Assembly: GCA_015350385.1 (NCBI GenBank)
Contig: WNKI01000001.1
Span: 9,417,118-9,481,117 of the forward strand
Direction of reading: 5' to 3'
DNA length: 64,000 bases
Source of the DNA: Aculops lycopersici
Lineage: Eukaryota > Arthropoda > Arachnida > Trombidiformes > Eriophyidae
Numbering within the stretch: the stretch's first letter is position 1; the number at the start of each line of letters is the position of its first letter. This document shows, in pieces, positions 37,173-47,370 of the stretch. Position numbers and translations under genes: made by a program. Under the pieces are notes generated by a model. That model did not search any database, was not told where the DNA came from, and saw only the letters and a list, made by a program, of their open reading frames with translations.

Positions 37173-40108
37173 GTCCTCTGTTTCCTACTTGATCCTTTAG
37201 TTCACTTGTTTGACTTTTATTTGGTTTTATCTTCTTCGAATCTCTGCTAGATGTCCACTTGTTGAGGCTATATTGTTACTGGTCGAATTTTTCACTCTTT
37301 CCCTCCCTTTCGGTTCGATTGGTTTATATCTATTTGACTTGAAAACAAATGAGAACTTATCTCATCTAGACAAAACTCGCTGACCAACTGCTCGATTGAG
37401 TTTACAGTTGCCGCTGTTGCTGTGATCTACCAAGTGAGACAATCTGTTGCTCGAGTTTGAGGCATCTGATAGTAGTTGTTATGGCGGAGGGCAGAGCTAA
37501 AGCACCAGAAACGGTTGAAAAGCTGGCGGTCAGTTGTTTGGTTCGCACACATGTAAGTGAAAGTGATAACTTCGTTACGTCACTCCAAATACAAGTGAAC
37601 ATGCGCATGAGTTCTGCGCGCTAGCTTGCTAAATCGCTTGCCAAGACCCTCGGCGGCAGCGGCCGGTGGAAATCTCCGCCTTTGTTAGTGCACTGTGGTT
37701 TCTGCAAGCAACAAGTTGCCGCTTGTTTCCGCAAACACACGAACACACACGCATGCACAACAGGCAATGGGTGCACTAAACAACAGGTTAGCTGACCATC
37801 TCTCAACTCGTCTGCTTCTGTTGCCGCTTCCACTACTCAGCTGACTGTTATACGAGCAATTGTGAGTCCTACCTGATCCAACTCCATTGTGATCAAATGA
37901 GACTCAATCCACGTCTGCGGCCTTGCGATTGTTGAATGGAGTTCCAGTAGTGGCGGTGATGTTAGTCGTCTAACTAACATTGAATTATTGTCCTCTGACC
38001 AGACGGCTAAAGGTACCACGATTATTTAGCTGTCTAGCTGATTACCAGTTCATTCAGATTCAGTTTGGTAACATGATAATTTGCAACCGAGATGTCGATC
38101 CAGAGACTAGTCCAAGTAGCACGAGCCAACGAGTGTCTGTTTCAATGAGGCCAGGTGGGGAGAAAACGTTTCCAGCTCATATCAACCATGAGAATGATAT
38201 CAACAACAATAGTAACGAAAACAGCAACCACAGGTGCTATTATTTCAATATTTATTTGCTCTGTTACAACAAGTGATCTAATTCACTTCTTTTGTATACC
38301 TGAGTACCAAACCACCATCACCTCGATGCCTCTCAAGTGGTTCGTCAACAAGATGGCGCTTGGCCATCGCTTTAAGATTGATCGCTTACTTTTTTCATTC
38401 ACATATGGCATTGGTCGGTCTATTTGCGTATGCCCAACCGATTGGCTCGATGGCTCTACAGTGATGATGTAGGTGATCATAGCAGAGTTGGTGGTGAAAA
38501 ATAGGCAAATTTGCTCTAGACTTGAACGAGCTGCTTGATTGGCTTCACGGAGTAGCCGCAACAGGTGAGCGCAAAGCGTAAGAGCAATCAGGGAAACGCG
38601 CGCAAACGACCGTTCACTTGGCAAGCGAGCAGATGGAAACTTGCATTTGCCGATTGGGTGTTAATTGTTCTACGAATCACGCATTTGGTTAGTTGGACTT
38701 GCACTTGGACCACAATCCCGAGTTACAAATAAACAGCGTGATGGAATCGATGGTGTCAGAGCCTCAGTTCAGGGTTGTGGCTCTAGCTGTGGATTCACGA
38801 GCTACGAATGAGAGATGAAAAGAGAGAGGGAGAGGAATGCACTTTAGCTTTGGCTTTAGATGAGTCCAGCTAGATGGTCTGTAGCATGCGATTCTCACTA
38901 ATCTCGAGGGAACTTTGGCCAAGCCAATTAGAAATCAAGTGCATGATCAAAAGATGGTTCTCCGTTTTGCTTAGTGTTGGGCCGATGCGAAGAAAAATTA
39001 ATATCTACCTTTAGAAATGATCTTAATTGAGTGGCTTTCAATTTGAAAAGTCAGAGCTTCCTTTACTCTAATATTTTAGAGTTTGTTGCAAACAAAATGG
39101 ATGGAACAAGAAATATATTAACGGGAAGAGTGAAACAAATTGATTTGAACAAAGCCTTCGGCAGGCGTCCTTCTTCCGCCTTGCAACTTAGGCAGTTTTT
39201 CACCTTTTTTCTCACTAGGATAGATGAGGGGGCTCTAGCATCGATTTTTGCAATCACTCATTTCAACTCATTAATTAGAAATTATTTTCAGAAGTCAGTC
39301 CGAGGAACATCAGGAAATCTGATGGCTCAAGGATATCTTCATGAGCATTGAGGTTGATTCTTAGTTTGCGGTCAGCCAACAATCAATTACGGATTTCCAA
39401 GTTTTCCTTGAGAGTTTGCATCGCGCTACGAGTCATAACAAAAACTTGATTTGCGCAAGAGAATGGGTGGGCAATAGGTGGGAGCACTATAAAAACTTTG
39501 TCATCGAGATTGGAACCTTTCAAAATGCTGGGCGCCGGGTACTTGGCGCCCTGGACCTGGGGATGCGACTGCTTTTGTGGTTCTTCAAAATAACTATTTG
39601 CTTGTTTACCCTGGGAAACCGTTGACAGGCTCGAATTAAAGCTATATCAACTCTCATAACCTGTCATTCATTGTAAATTTAGAACACAATATTTGCTCAT
39701 TATCAGATCAGATTACGCGTGTAACCAAGACAAGAATGCACGTGAAATCGTTTAATATTTTGCCAATGTTTGATTTGTTTGGCGCCAGCGAACTCGATAG
39801 CAGACAGTTTTAACGCGAAACTTTTGCGTGCGCCTTCGTCTCGCCCGGCGACGAGCGAACAAACTGACAAAATTCGGCAGAGTTCGATTCGTGTGTACAT
39901 TGTATTGTGCCAGTCATGTCAACTCGAAAACCTCTCATTTCACGTCAAAATTTGTTGCCAATTTCATTAGTCAAATCATTTTCGAGTCATTATATAAAGC
40001 AACCAACAGTGATAGTCAGACAAGATGAAGAGCAGTTTCAATTAATATCATCACAAAATCAATTCATTGGTATCTAGTGGCTAAATAGCAATTCACACGA
40101 CCAACAGG
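37173..40108. other. Gene-poor region
   Basis: Nearly 3 kb with only short, mutually overlapping ORFs (the longest about 105 codons at 38155 and 39031), none with recognisable domains or sensible composition. It may hold the promoter of the exon at 37172. No repeats or RNA genes could be supported. Confidence 0.4.
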
Positions 40109-40303
40109 ATGACCAGAAACGAGACCCGGGCAGCGAAAGGGTTCGCCTCGGAAAGGAAATTAAGGGAAGAAAGAAAACTCGCCAGAAAGAAGCGAAAGGA
40201 AGACTATATGGCCAGCTTAGGTCTTGCGAAGGTGGGAACCGCGGAGTCAGATTATAAACAGTACGTAGAAATGACACAAACCTATCCTCATTACAGGTTT
40301 TAA
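40109..40303 (+). CDS. Possible small basic protein (64 residues)
   Basis: A short ORF with a good start context (CAGGATGACC). The product is rich in Lys/Arg in the first half (SERKLREERKLARKKRKE), predicted helical, followed by SLGLAKVGTAESDYKQYVEM. The composition looks like a real small protein, for example a ribosomal or spliceosomal accessory factor, but I do not recognise it. There is no signal peptide. Confidence 0.4.
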   Translation: MTRNETRAAKGFASERKLREERKLARKKRKEDYMASLGLAKVGTAESDYKQYVEMTQTYPHYRF

Positions 40304-40980
40304 AATGTAAAATTGATTAAATAATTGTTGTTATCAATAGACGCCTCAAAATTGGCGTTCACAGCCAGAATCATCACAATGAAATTTATTCGATCCATTC
40401 TTTCCATCCGCCGTCAAAACCAATTGATTGGGTGTCCGTAATTATATCCAAATTTTATCATCCACAGTAGAAACAGCAGTAATGCTCATTTACAGTGCCT
40501 CTCAAAACTGGCCACGAATTCTTGATTCTTCACATGTACTTCACTTGACCCCCTGACTCTAAATTTTAGGCGAGTAGCATTTAGAGTTTTGCGAAGCATT
40601 GCCAGAATTTCCCATCCAGCATTTCTAGATGGGAAATCTTTTTTTCCCCAAACACCAAATACAATGTATCTCTCAGTTATTCTCACTCGAGCAACGGAAA
40701 CATTCATGCATCAACGGGTGCCAGACCAACCTAACGCTTGTAGTTCTTGTTATTTTTGTTCACTCAGCAAAAGTTCTCATTTCACACACCTTACCGTAGT
40801 TCGCTCGTCTGTTGGAGAAATCTAAGGCTACACGAAGTGAAAAAACATCACACTTTCCTCTGATCCTGCAAGTTCCATCATGTGACATAAAATCATAGAT
40901 TCATGCATTGTTTTTATAGTAGACAAATGATTGCATTCATCTATCCCCATTTCTAACATCTCTTAAAACTTCTTTATTAT
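40304..40980. other. Upstream region of the first Ulp-like/zinc finger gene
   Basis: No gene supported. It contains a perfect inverted repeat with 10-bp arms (ATTTCCCATC, 40607-40616 and 40628-40637) and an 11-base loop. The promoter of the gene at 40981 is expected near its end. Confidence 0.35.
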
Positions 40981-43900
40981 ATGCCCCCCCCCCCAATTAT
41001 GAGCAATCAGGCAAGCGAATATCGAGTCGGCTGGAATCCTGACGAATTCCTGGATGGGAATTTCACTCAACCTGTCCTGGCTGCTGACGATTCTGATGAT
41101 GATATTACCATTCTTACTATTACTAAAGAGGAAACAGCTGTAGCAACATCAAATAATCGAGATAACGTTGATGATAATGAAGATATTATGATAATAGAAG
41201 AGGTACCACTAAGAATTGAACCTCAAGCCTTGCTACCTATCCAAAACCATGATGCAGCTATCATTGCACCTAAAATCGAACATTTGACTAGTGTTGCCAA
41301 TATCCCTAAAAATCTGAACTTTGTTGAGCCAAACCAAGTCCTGAAATATGCTCGCTCCGAGGCACCCAAATATATAGCTGGTTCTAACATTGAACCACCA
41401 ATATATCACATACCCATCGAAAGATATATCGAGGGCCGCATAAATAGGAGCAAACACGCCGTTTACATATACCTAAAGGAGCCACATGACTATTTTGTCA
41501 TTTACGTATCTCCCAAGAAACAAGTGATCGCTGATGGCCCTAACCTGTGTAAGCTCGATCTGACCATTCTGGATCATTTCAAACAGATGACTCGACTACC
41601 AAAACTTAGCTCTGTTTGGTTCCGCTACCAAGAACGCGTTGACCACGGACCTCTCTCGGCTATCTTTATCGCATCCGAGTTCTGTAGACTGGCCTACATA
41701 AATCAACCATTCAAGGATGTAATCTATGTCGCCCAAACGCCCATGTTGCCACTAGGAAAAGTTTTACACCCGTACGCAAGTGAGCCCATGCCTAAATCGA
41801 GTGGTTACGATATCGAGTTTCGGTGTTACTCTTGCAATCGTCGCTTCGACTTTTTAGGACCCCTTCGAAATCATACTTCTAAATGTTCTCATTCATCAAG
41901 GTTAGCAACTAAGAGTAAAAGTCTGAAGCCTAACTCAACCAAGGTCAGCCTTACAAGTTTCACTCCAATACATTCGAGACCTCAAGTAACCCAAGCATCA
42001 CAAGTAACAAACGATAAGTTCAGCTATGAATTCGAATGCTACCGTGAAAACACACAAATCGAGCCAAATAGGGTTATCAATGCTGTGAAAACGCGTACTA
42101 GATTTCTATTCCGCAGTGCATTACATATAAAGATACCAGTGGTACTCTTTGAATCAGGTGAGATAAATCCAAGTGAAAAGCAAATCCATATTCTATTCTT
42201 AAGCAACTATTACTATGTCATCTATGTTGCAGAAGGGGAGCAGTACATTGCAGATGGTATGAACATTTGCTTTGACCTACTCCCTGAATTCAAGAAGTTG
42301 ACCGGTCTTGATAAGCTGAGAGCAGTTCAGTTCAACTATCAAACACATGTTGATCACGATGCTAGCTCTGCCGTTGTGATAGCGATAGAGTTTGTCAGAA
42401 TAGCTAGTCTCGGTGCGCCTGTCGGTAGAGAATTGATTTGTTCTCAGTCCTCTATTGACGTGCTTCGCAATAAATATCATCCGAAACCCAGCAGACCCCT
42501 CAAGAATGTTGGAGAATCACTCATGAACTACAGGTGTTCGCGATGCCATGAGTCGTTATCCAGTCTTCATAGATTGCGATCACACCAAGTTCATTGCGGA
42601 AGGACTAACCCACTTTCTCTAAGAAGCACAGTGTTAGCTTGGAAGGCAAATAAGCAACTCGGCACCTTGTACAAAAAACCGAATTGCCTGAAGGATCCAT
42701 TCAATATCTTGAAAATCATACAATTTAGGATCGACAAAACACAAGCTCGCGGCAAGTTTCATATAAAGCTTTGCACAGGCTTGATATGTAGAGAGCAAGT
42801 AGGTGTGCATCTATATTACCGACAAGATCATCCTTTCATCATTTATGTTGACATGAAAAAGCAAAGTTATATAGCCGATGGCACAAACAAATGTTTTCAA
42901 GATAAGGTTATCTCAGTAATCAGAACATCAAGTGGCTTAGAAGACCTCAAACCAGTGGCCTTCCATCAACAAAGGTTTAAAGACGAGGAAGGAATTTCGG
43001 CGATTTTTATCGCTCTTGAATTCTTACGCCGAGCTAATTATGATGAAAACTCTGGGGATGAGTTGATAATTGATACAATCGCACTTAAATGCCTATGTAG
43101 AAAAATAGCAGGAGCTCGATCTCAAATTGTTATTGAAAAATGCGATCAAACATATTATTGCGATAAATGTGGCGATTCAGCTCGATCCAAGGCTGCACTT
43201 GCCAATCACAAATATGTTTGTTACGAATTATCAAGCAAGAACTACGAATTCAATATACCGCTTGACAGTCGCTCGTGTTCGAGCAAGTTTAACGCACCCG
43301 CAAAAATCCGTGTCAAGAATGAGCATCGTCCAGTGAGGAGATGCATTCAAAGCCAGATTCAGAAACAGGATAACAATCAGCTTAAAGCTCCAATTGATAC
43401 TCTGTCACAAGCTAATGGCCCAGTTGAACAAGCTAACGGTCCATGTGAACTCGTGAAATCGAGCATCAAATCATACCCCTTAACAACAATCAGACGTTAC
43501 GCATTGAACAAATCGAATGGTAAAAATAACTTTTTGAATCACCAAGGTATAAAGATTCCCATTGAAACATACACAAGTGGTTTTATCGATCAATCTAAGG
43601 AGGCCATATATGTTACCGCGAAGAAAGGACACTACTATGTGATCTATGTATCGCCGAGACAACAAATCATTGCGGACGGTCTAAATCTCTCAGCAAAAGA
43701 TTCAGTCTTGATAAAGTTCATACGAAAAACAGGCCTGACCCAATTGAGACATGCCAGCTTCAACCAACAAAAGTGCTTGGGTCATTCGGGAAGTTCAGCT
43801 GTTTACATAGCCGTAGAGATTAGACGATTTGCGAGCTTCCTGGAGCCCATAGGTCAGACCATAGTGACGCAAGAATATTTCCTTGGTTTACTCACGAAAT

Positions 43901-44127
43901 ACATGCACAGAGAGAAAACTGACCCGATAGCCGAGCAGCAACTTGTCGATCTAACTTGCGTTTGTGGCCTCATGCTCGGTAGTGATCTCGATTTTCACAA
44001 TCATCGAAATAGATGCCTTAAGAACCGTTACGAATCCAGGATCAATGGCGCAACATCTCTCGTCGACCAGACAGCCTCAATTTCTTACGATTCATCGACA
44101 GACGAAGATGTTGTACCCATGACATAG
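40981..44127 (+). CDS. Four-domain Ulp1-like pseudoprotease / C2HC zinc finger protein (gene A)
   Basis: 1048 residues in a single frame; a second Met lies at 40999 after a run of prolines. An acidic N-terminus (ADDSDDD) is flanked by hydrophobic DITILTI and EDIMIIEE, both SUMO-interaction-like. Then come four copies of one domain (about residues 115-245, 360-487, 577-690, 833-955), each followed by a C-X2-C...H-X4-C or C-X-C finger (about 282-302, 519-539, 727-747, 993-1013). The domain core is an aromatic strand such as HYYVIYVS, then Q(I/V)IADGLN, a Q-containing strand, and (V)DHG(P)xSA starting a helix. The layout resembles adenain/Ulp1 proteases, but no Cys stands at the nucleophile position. 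A nuclear, SUMO- or DNA/protein-binding role is inference. The gene is the first of three tandem paralogues. Confidence 0.82.
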   Translation: MPPPPIMSNQASEYRVGWNPDEFLDGNFTQPVLAADDSDDDITILTITKEETAVATSNNRDNVDDNEDIMIIEEVPLRIEPQALLPIQNHDAAIIAPKIEHLTSVANIPKNLNFVEPNQVLKYARSEAPKYIAGSNIEPPIYHIPIERYIEGRINRSKHAVYIYLKEPHDYFVIYVSPKKQVIADGPNLCKLDLTILDHFKQMTRLPKLSSVWFRYQERVDHGPLSAIFIASEFCRLAYINQPFKDVIYVAQTPMLPLGKVLHPYASEPMPKSSGYDIEFRCYSCNRRFDFLGPLRNHTSKCSHSSRLATKSKSLKPNSTKVSLTSFTPIHSRPQVTQASQVTNDKFSYEFECYRENTQIEPNRVINAVKTRTRFLFRSALHIKIPVVLFESGEINPSEKQIHILFLSNYYYVIYVAEGEQYIADGMNICFDLLPEFKKLTGLDKLRAVQFNYQTHVDHDASSAVVIAIEFVRIASLGAPVGRELICSQSSIDVLRNKYHPKPSRPLKNVGESLMNYRCSRCHESLSSLHRLRSHQVHCGRTNPLSLRSTVLAWKANKQLGTLYKKPNCLKDPFNILKIIQFRIDKTQARGKFHIKLCTGLICREQVGVHLYYRQDHPFIIYVDMKKQSYIADGTNKCFQDKVISVIRTSSGLEDLKPVAFHQQRFKDEEGISAIFIALEFLRRANYDENSGDELIIDTIALKCLCRKIAGARSQIVIEKCDQTYYCDKCGDSARSKAALANHKYVCYELSSKNYEFNIPLDSRSCSSKFNAPAKIRVKNEHRPVRRCIQSQIQKQDNNQLKAPIDTLSQANGPVEQANGPCELVKSSIKSYPLTTIRRYALNKSNGKNNFLNHQGIKIPIETYTSGFIDQSKEAIYVTAKKGHYYVIYVSPRQQIIADGLNLSAKDSVLIKFIRKTGLTQLRHASFNQQKCLGHSGSSAVYIAVEIRRFASFLEPIGQTIVTQEYFLGLLTKYMHREKTDPIAEQQLVDLTCVCGLMLGSDLDFHNHRNRCLKNRYESRINGATSLVDQTASISYDSSTDEDVVPMT

Positions 44128-44441
44128 AGAAAACAAGTGATTGATTTATTAAATTTCATATTAAAATTACTTAAAGAGACAACGATCATTGTTGATAGCA
44201 AACTAATAGACTTCGTCGTGTAATCTAATCTATACTCTATTATGTCGCTGTTGCTGTCCATGTGCATTTTCAAGACCTTCACATTTGGCGCGTGTATTGC
44301 AACAAGTCGGTCTTTTTTACCCCATCTCAACATCGGGCGCGTGGTCCTGTGTCCGAGGCAGAAATACCCTTTTTTGTCCACCCTTTTTGCTCAAATACTT
44401 ATAATTTATAATCGTGTATCCTTACTGTCGAATGTTTAGAT
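44128..44441. promoter_or_regulatory. Spacer between genes A and B
   Basis: A short 314-bp gap between same-strand paralogues. It must hold the 3' end of A and the start region of B. No poly(A) signal is clear. Confidence 0.35.
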
Positions 44442-46247
44442 ATGGTTCACTTATTTGGAGATTGGGTTGTGGGCCGGCAAACGGACCACATACCTGAGGA
44501 TTGGATCGAGAATTTCCTGCAACCGCCGCTAGAGGACCCCGATTCCGATGACTTGAATCAAGGGAAAGATGGAAAACAGGATGACGAGCCAACAATAGAT
44601 GTTGATTCCACCAAAGAGCAACTGAATTCTATCTCAACAGATAATGAACCAATCGTAGGGCAGATAGAAAATCCGGCTGAAGAACCGAGTATATCAAAAA
44701 GGATAGGAGAAGGAGTGGAGGGGTCAAAACCAGAATCCAACTATGTCGACTTAAAGGAAGTGCGCTACAGAGCACGGATCATTTCTGTCCTCAACCGAGA
44801 AAACATAGATTTGTTGGACGTCATACCGATAAATATATACCAAGGAGGGCCAATCAACACTTCCATACCAACAGTATGGATCTACCTGAGAAAACGGAGC
44901 AATCTCAACCATTATTACGTAGTATTTGCATCACCACATTGGCAGTTGATTGCTGATGGACTTAATTTGTCTTTCAACCCGAATGTTTTAAAGCAGATTA
45001 AGTCGCAGATGAATTTGCCAAGGTTGAATCCGATGAGATTCTTCCAACAAAAGAATGTAGATCATGGACCTAGTTCGGCGGTGGCCATCGCATCCAAATT
45101 TTGCAAGATGTTTTCGAAGCGTTCAATAGTCATGGTTGCAGATGCTATTTTTGTTGATCAGGAAGCACTGTCGGATTTGGTTTCGAAAATGCACCCAAAC
45201 CCGAGTCCGAGGATGTTACCAATCAGTGGGAGAAGAATCACGAATGTTTATAAATGGAATGCAAGCTCAGATGGAGCACCAACACCTCAGACTCAGACAG
45301 GATTAGCACAAAAGTCGGCAAGGAAACCAACTGCCAAGAGATTTCTCCCTTATAGCGCGTCACCAAGATCTTCAACACCTCGCGTCTCGACGTCTTGTGA
45401 AAATAGACAACCAGTTAGAAGTTTACCTTTGTCACCTGTGCCCTCAACCTCGCGTACCTCTACAGCGAATGAGCCTATTCCATCAGCTCGACCTGAAACC
45501 GTGTCTTTTAGAACCCCAATATCGCTAGCCTCGATGTCCGGTGCCTTCAACAGTCCATCCGCTCAAACTTCGAAGTCATCGACTAATCAACAAGATTTTT
45601 ATAGTGTATATAGACAACTGGAAAAATATAAATTAGAGCCTGGATGGCAAAAGGATCACTCTATTATAAGATCACTCATTGAAACGGCTCAAGACGAAAA
45701 GACTATTAAAAAACTACTACCGATAAGACTATTGGCAGCCGCAGAATCAATCACCTCGGAGGAGCCAGCAATTTATATTCTTGTTAGATATAACCATTTT
45801 TACATTATATATGTGGATACAAAGCGCAAAAACTATATTGCTGACGGTTTGAATCGTTGTCTTAGAAAAGATGTTAGAGATAGAATCTCAAATAGAGTCG
45901 GAACGACCCTATTGCCAGTCGAATTCCACCAACAACGACTGCTCGACTCGAGCCCGCTTTCTGCGATCCTTATTGCCGAGGAGTTTATGAGAATATTCAG
46001 AGTTAATGTACATATTCCCAGGGCACTTATTGTAGACCCTGAAAGGGTGAAAAGGTTCGACACTTTCTTGAGCGGAACGCCAAGACCAATCCGACGACCA
46101 AGCATCTCTCACTTCTGCTACAAGTGCGAAGAGTATTTCAACGACCTATTCGAGCTACACAATCACAAATTCTATTGCTATGATTTAAAGACTTTACGTG
46201 ATAACATGATCTTCGACCAAATTGACGATAATCTAGGTATAAGTTGA
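44442..46247 (+). CDS. Two-domain Ulp1-like pseudoprotease protein (gene B)
   Basis: 601 residues, intronless. The N-terminus (EDWIENFLQPPLEDPDSDD) aligns with those of genes A and C (NFTQPVLAADDSDDD; FDWIADSNFTEYPLECSDSDEE). Domain 1 (about 103-225; HYYVVFASPHWQLIADGLN, VDHGPSSA) is not followed by a finger. A Ser/Thr/Pro-rich linker of about 115 residues replaces the missing part. Domain 2 (about 387-520; HFYIIYVD, YIADGLN, LDSSPLSA) is followed by the finger CYKCEEYF...HNHKFYC. The finger and its NHKFYCYDLK tail resemble those after the third domain of A and C, so B corresponds to domains 1 and 3 and appears to have lost 2 and 4. Would-be catalytic Cys are absent. AATAAA follows about 70 bp after the stop. 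Confidence 0.8.
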   Translation: MVHLFGDWVVGRQTDHIPEDWIENFLQPPLEDPDSDDLNQGKDGKQDDEPTIDVDSTKEQLNSISTDNEPIVGQIENPAEEPSISKRIGEGVEGSKPESNYVDLKEVRYRARIISVLNRENIDLLDVIPINIYQGGPINTSIPTVWIYLRKRSNLNHYYVVFASPHWQLIADGLNLSFNPNVLKQIKSQMNLPRLNPMRFFQQKNVDHGPSSAVAIASKFCKMFSKRSIVMVADAIFVDQEALSDLVSKMHPNPSPRMLPISGRRITNVYKWNASSDGAPTPQTQTGLAQKSARKPTAKRFLPYSASPRSSTPRVSTSCENRQPVRSLPLSPVPSTSRTSTANEPIPSARPETVSFRTPISLASMSGAFNSPSAQTSKSSTNQQDFYSVYRQLEKYKLEPGWQKDHSIIRSLIETAQDEKTIKKLLPIRLLAAAESITSEEPAIYILVRYNHFYIIYVDTKRKNYIADGLNRCLRKDVRDRISNRVGTTLLPVEFHQQRLLDSSPLSAILIAEEFMRIFRVNVHIPRALIVDPERVKRFDTFLSGTPRPIRRPSISHFCYKCEEYFNDLFELHNHKFYCYDLKTLRDNMIFDQIDDNLGIS

Positions 46248-47370
46248 CATAGAAGGGACTGAGCTAGAGAAATCTATCACTAAATCCGGCTTGACGCTGC
46301 TATATAATTTAACAAACAATAAATAGAATCTAGTTTCTATATTTTGAAATAATTCCCAATTTGAATGCTAACTCCTACTAGGTATCTACTAAAGACAAAC
46401 CACATTTTACAGACCGCCCATTTTGGCGCAAGTTAGTGGCCACCATAAATTGGCCAAAACTCGTGGCGCTCACTTGACTTTGGGAACTTTCGAGAAGGCG
46501 CTGAGTTAGCAGAGGAGATTAGAAAGCCAATCCAGGAAAAGTCCACAAGATTACTGCTTATCGTTTACTTATGTTACAAGCAGACGAATATACTTGAGTC
46601 TAATAATTGAACTCACCAACATAATCTGGTCTCAGTCGAATCAAATGAACAGCTTATTAGTTTTTAGACGGACGGACGGACCAATGAGACTCGACTTAAA
46701 CTATCACGATAAGGCCTTTTGTTTTATTAAGCTGCAGCTTGATTGCCATGCTTGTTTGCATTGCTCGATTCACTGTTGTAGTCTATGTCACACTTGTTGC
46801 TCTCGTGAACCATCATCAAAGTGGCGCCTCACCATCATCTCCAATGAGACAGAGTGTCGGCTTTCAAAGTCTATTCTGTTGAACTTCTTCATTTGACTTT
46901 CACATAGCGACTCGCAAGCGAGCCAAGTGTAGGGACCAAAGAAAGCGAACAACCTGGTGGGCGAGAGCGCCTATCAGATCTACTCTCCTGATTTATCACA
47001 GCGCCCTGCGCGAAAAAGCTGCAGCATCAGCAGCAGCTTTGTGCATTTACATTGTGTAAACATAACATGTATACAATGTTGGAAGATACAGCGGACGCCA
47101 CTCTCGCCGTCAATTCGGTGAGCAAAGTTAGATTCTTTCCTGCTGCTTCGCTTGTTGTCGCAAAATCTGCGCGACTCCATGGGAGAGAGTCCATCTCTGT
47201 ATTCGCATTATTTTTATGCTGTGTGTGTTGATACGAATAATTCAATGAAGACGAACTTGATTTGCGCTGATTTTACGTAGCGTTCTACGTGCCAACCTCA
47301 GTAGGCTTTCAATAAATGCCATATAGACATTTTTATTTTCTTATCAATTTATTTCATCATAACCAACACC
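46248..47370. other. Spacer between genes B and C
   Basis: 1.1 kb with no protein-like ORF. It holds the gene B 3' UTR with AATAAA near 46318 and the gene C promoter. Confidence 0.4.

Noticed and set aside
38980..39351. 106-codon plus-strand ORF
   Set aside because: No domain, a competing minus ORF in the same place and no support from neighbours. It was considered as a small gene but is not convincing.
40607..40637. Inverted repeat with 10-bp arms
   Set aside because: A perfect but short and AT-rich hairpin, with no other sign of a mobile element or RNA gene.
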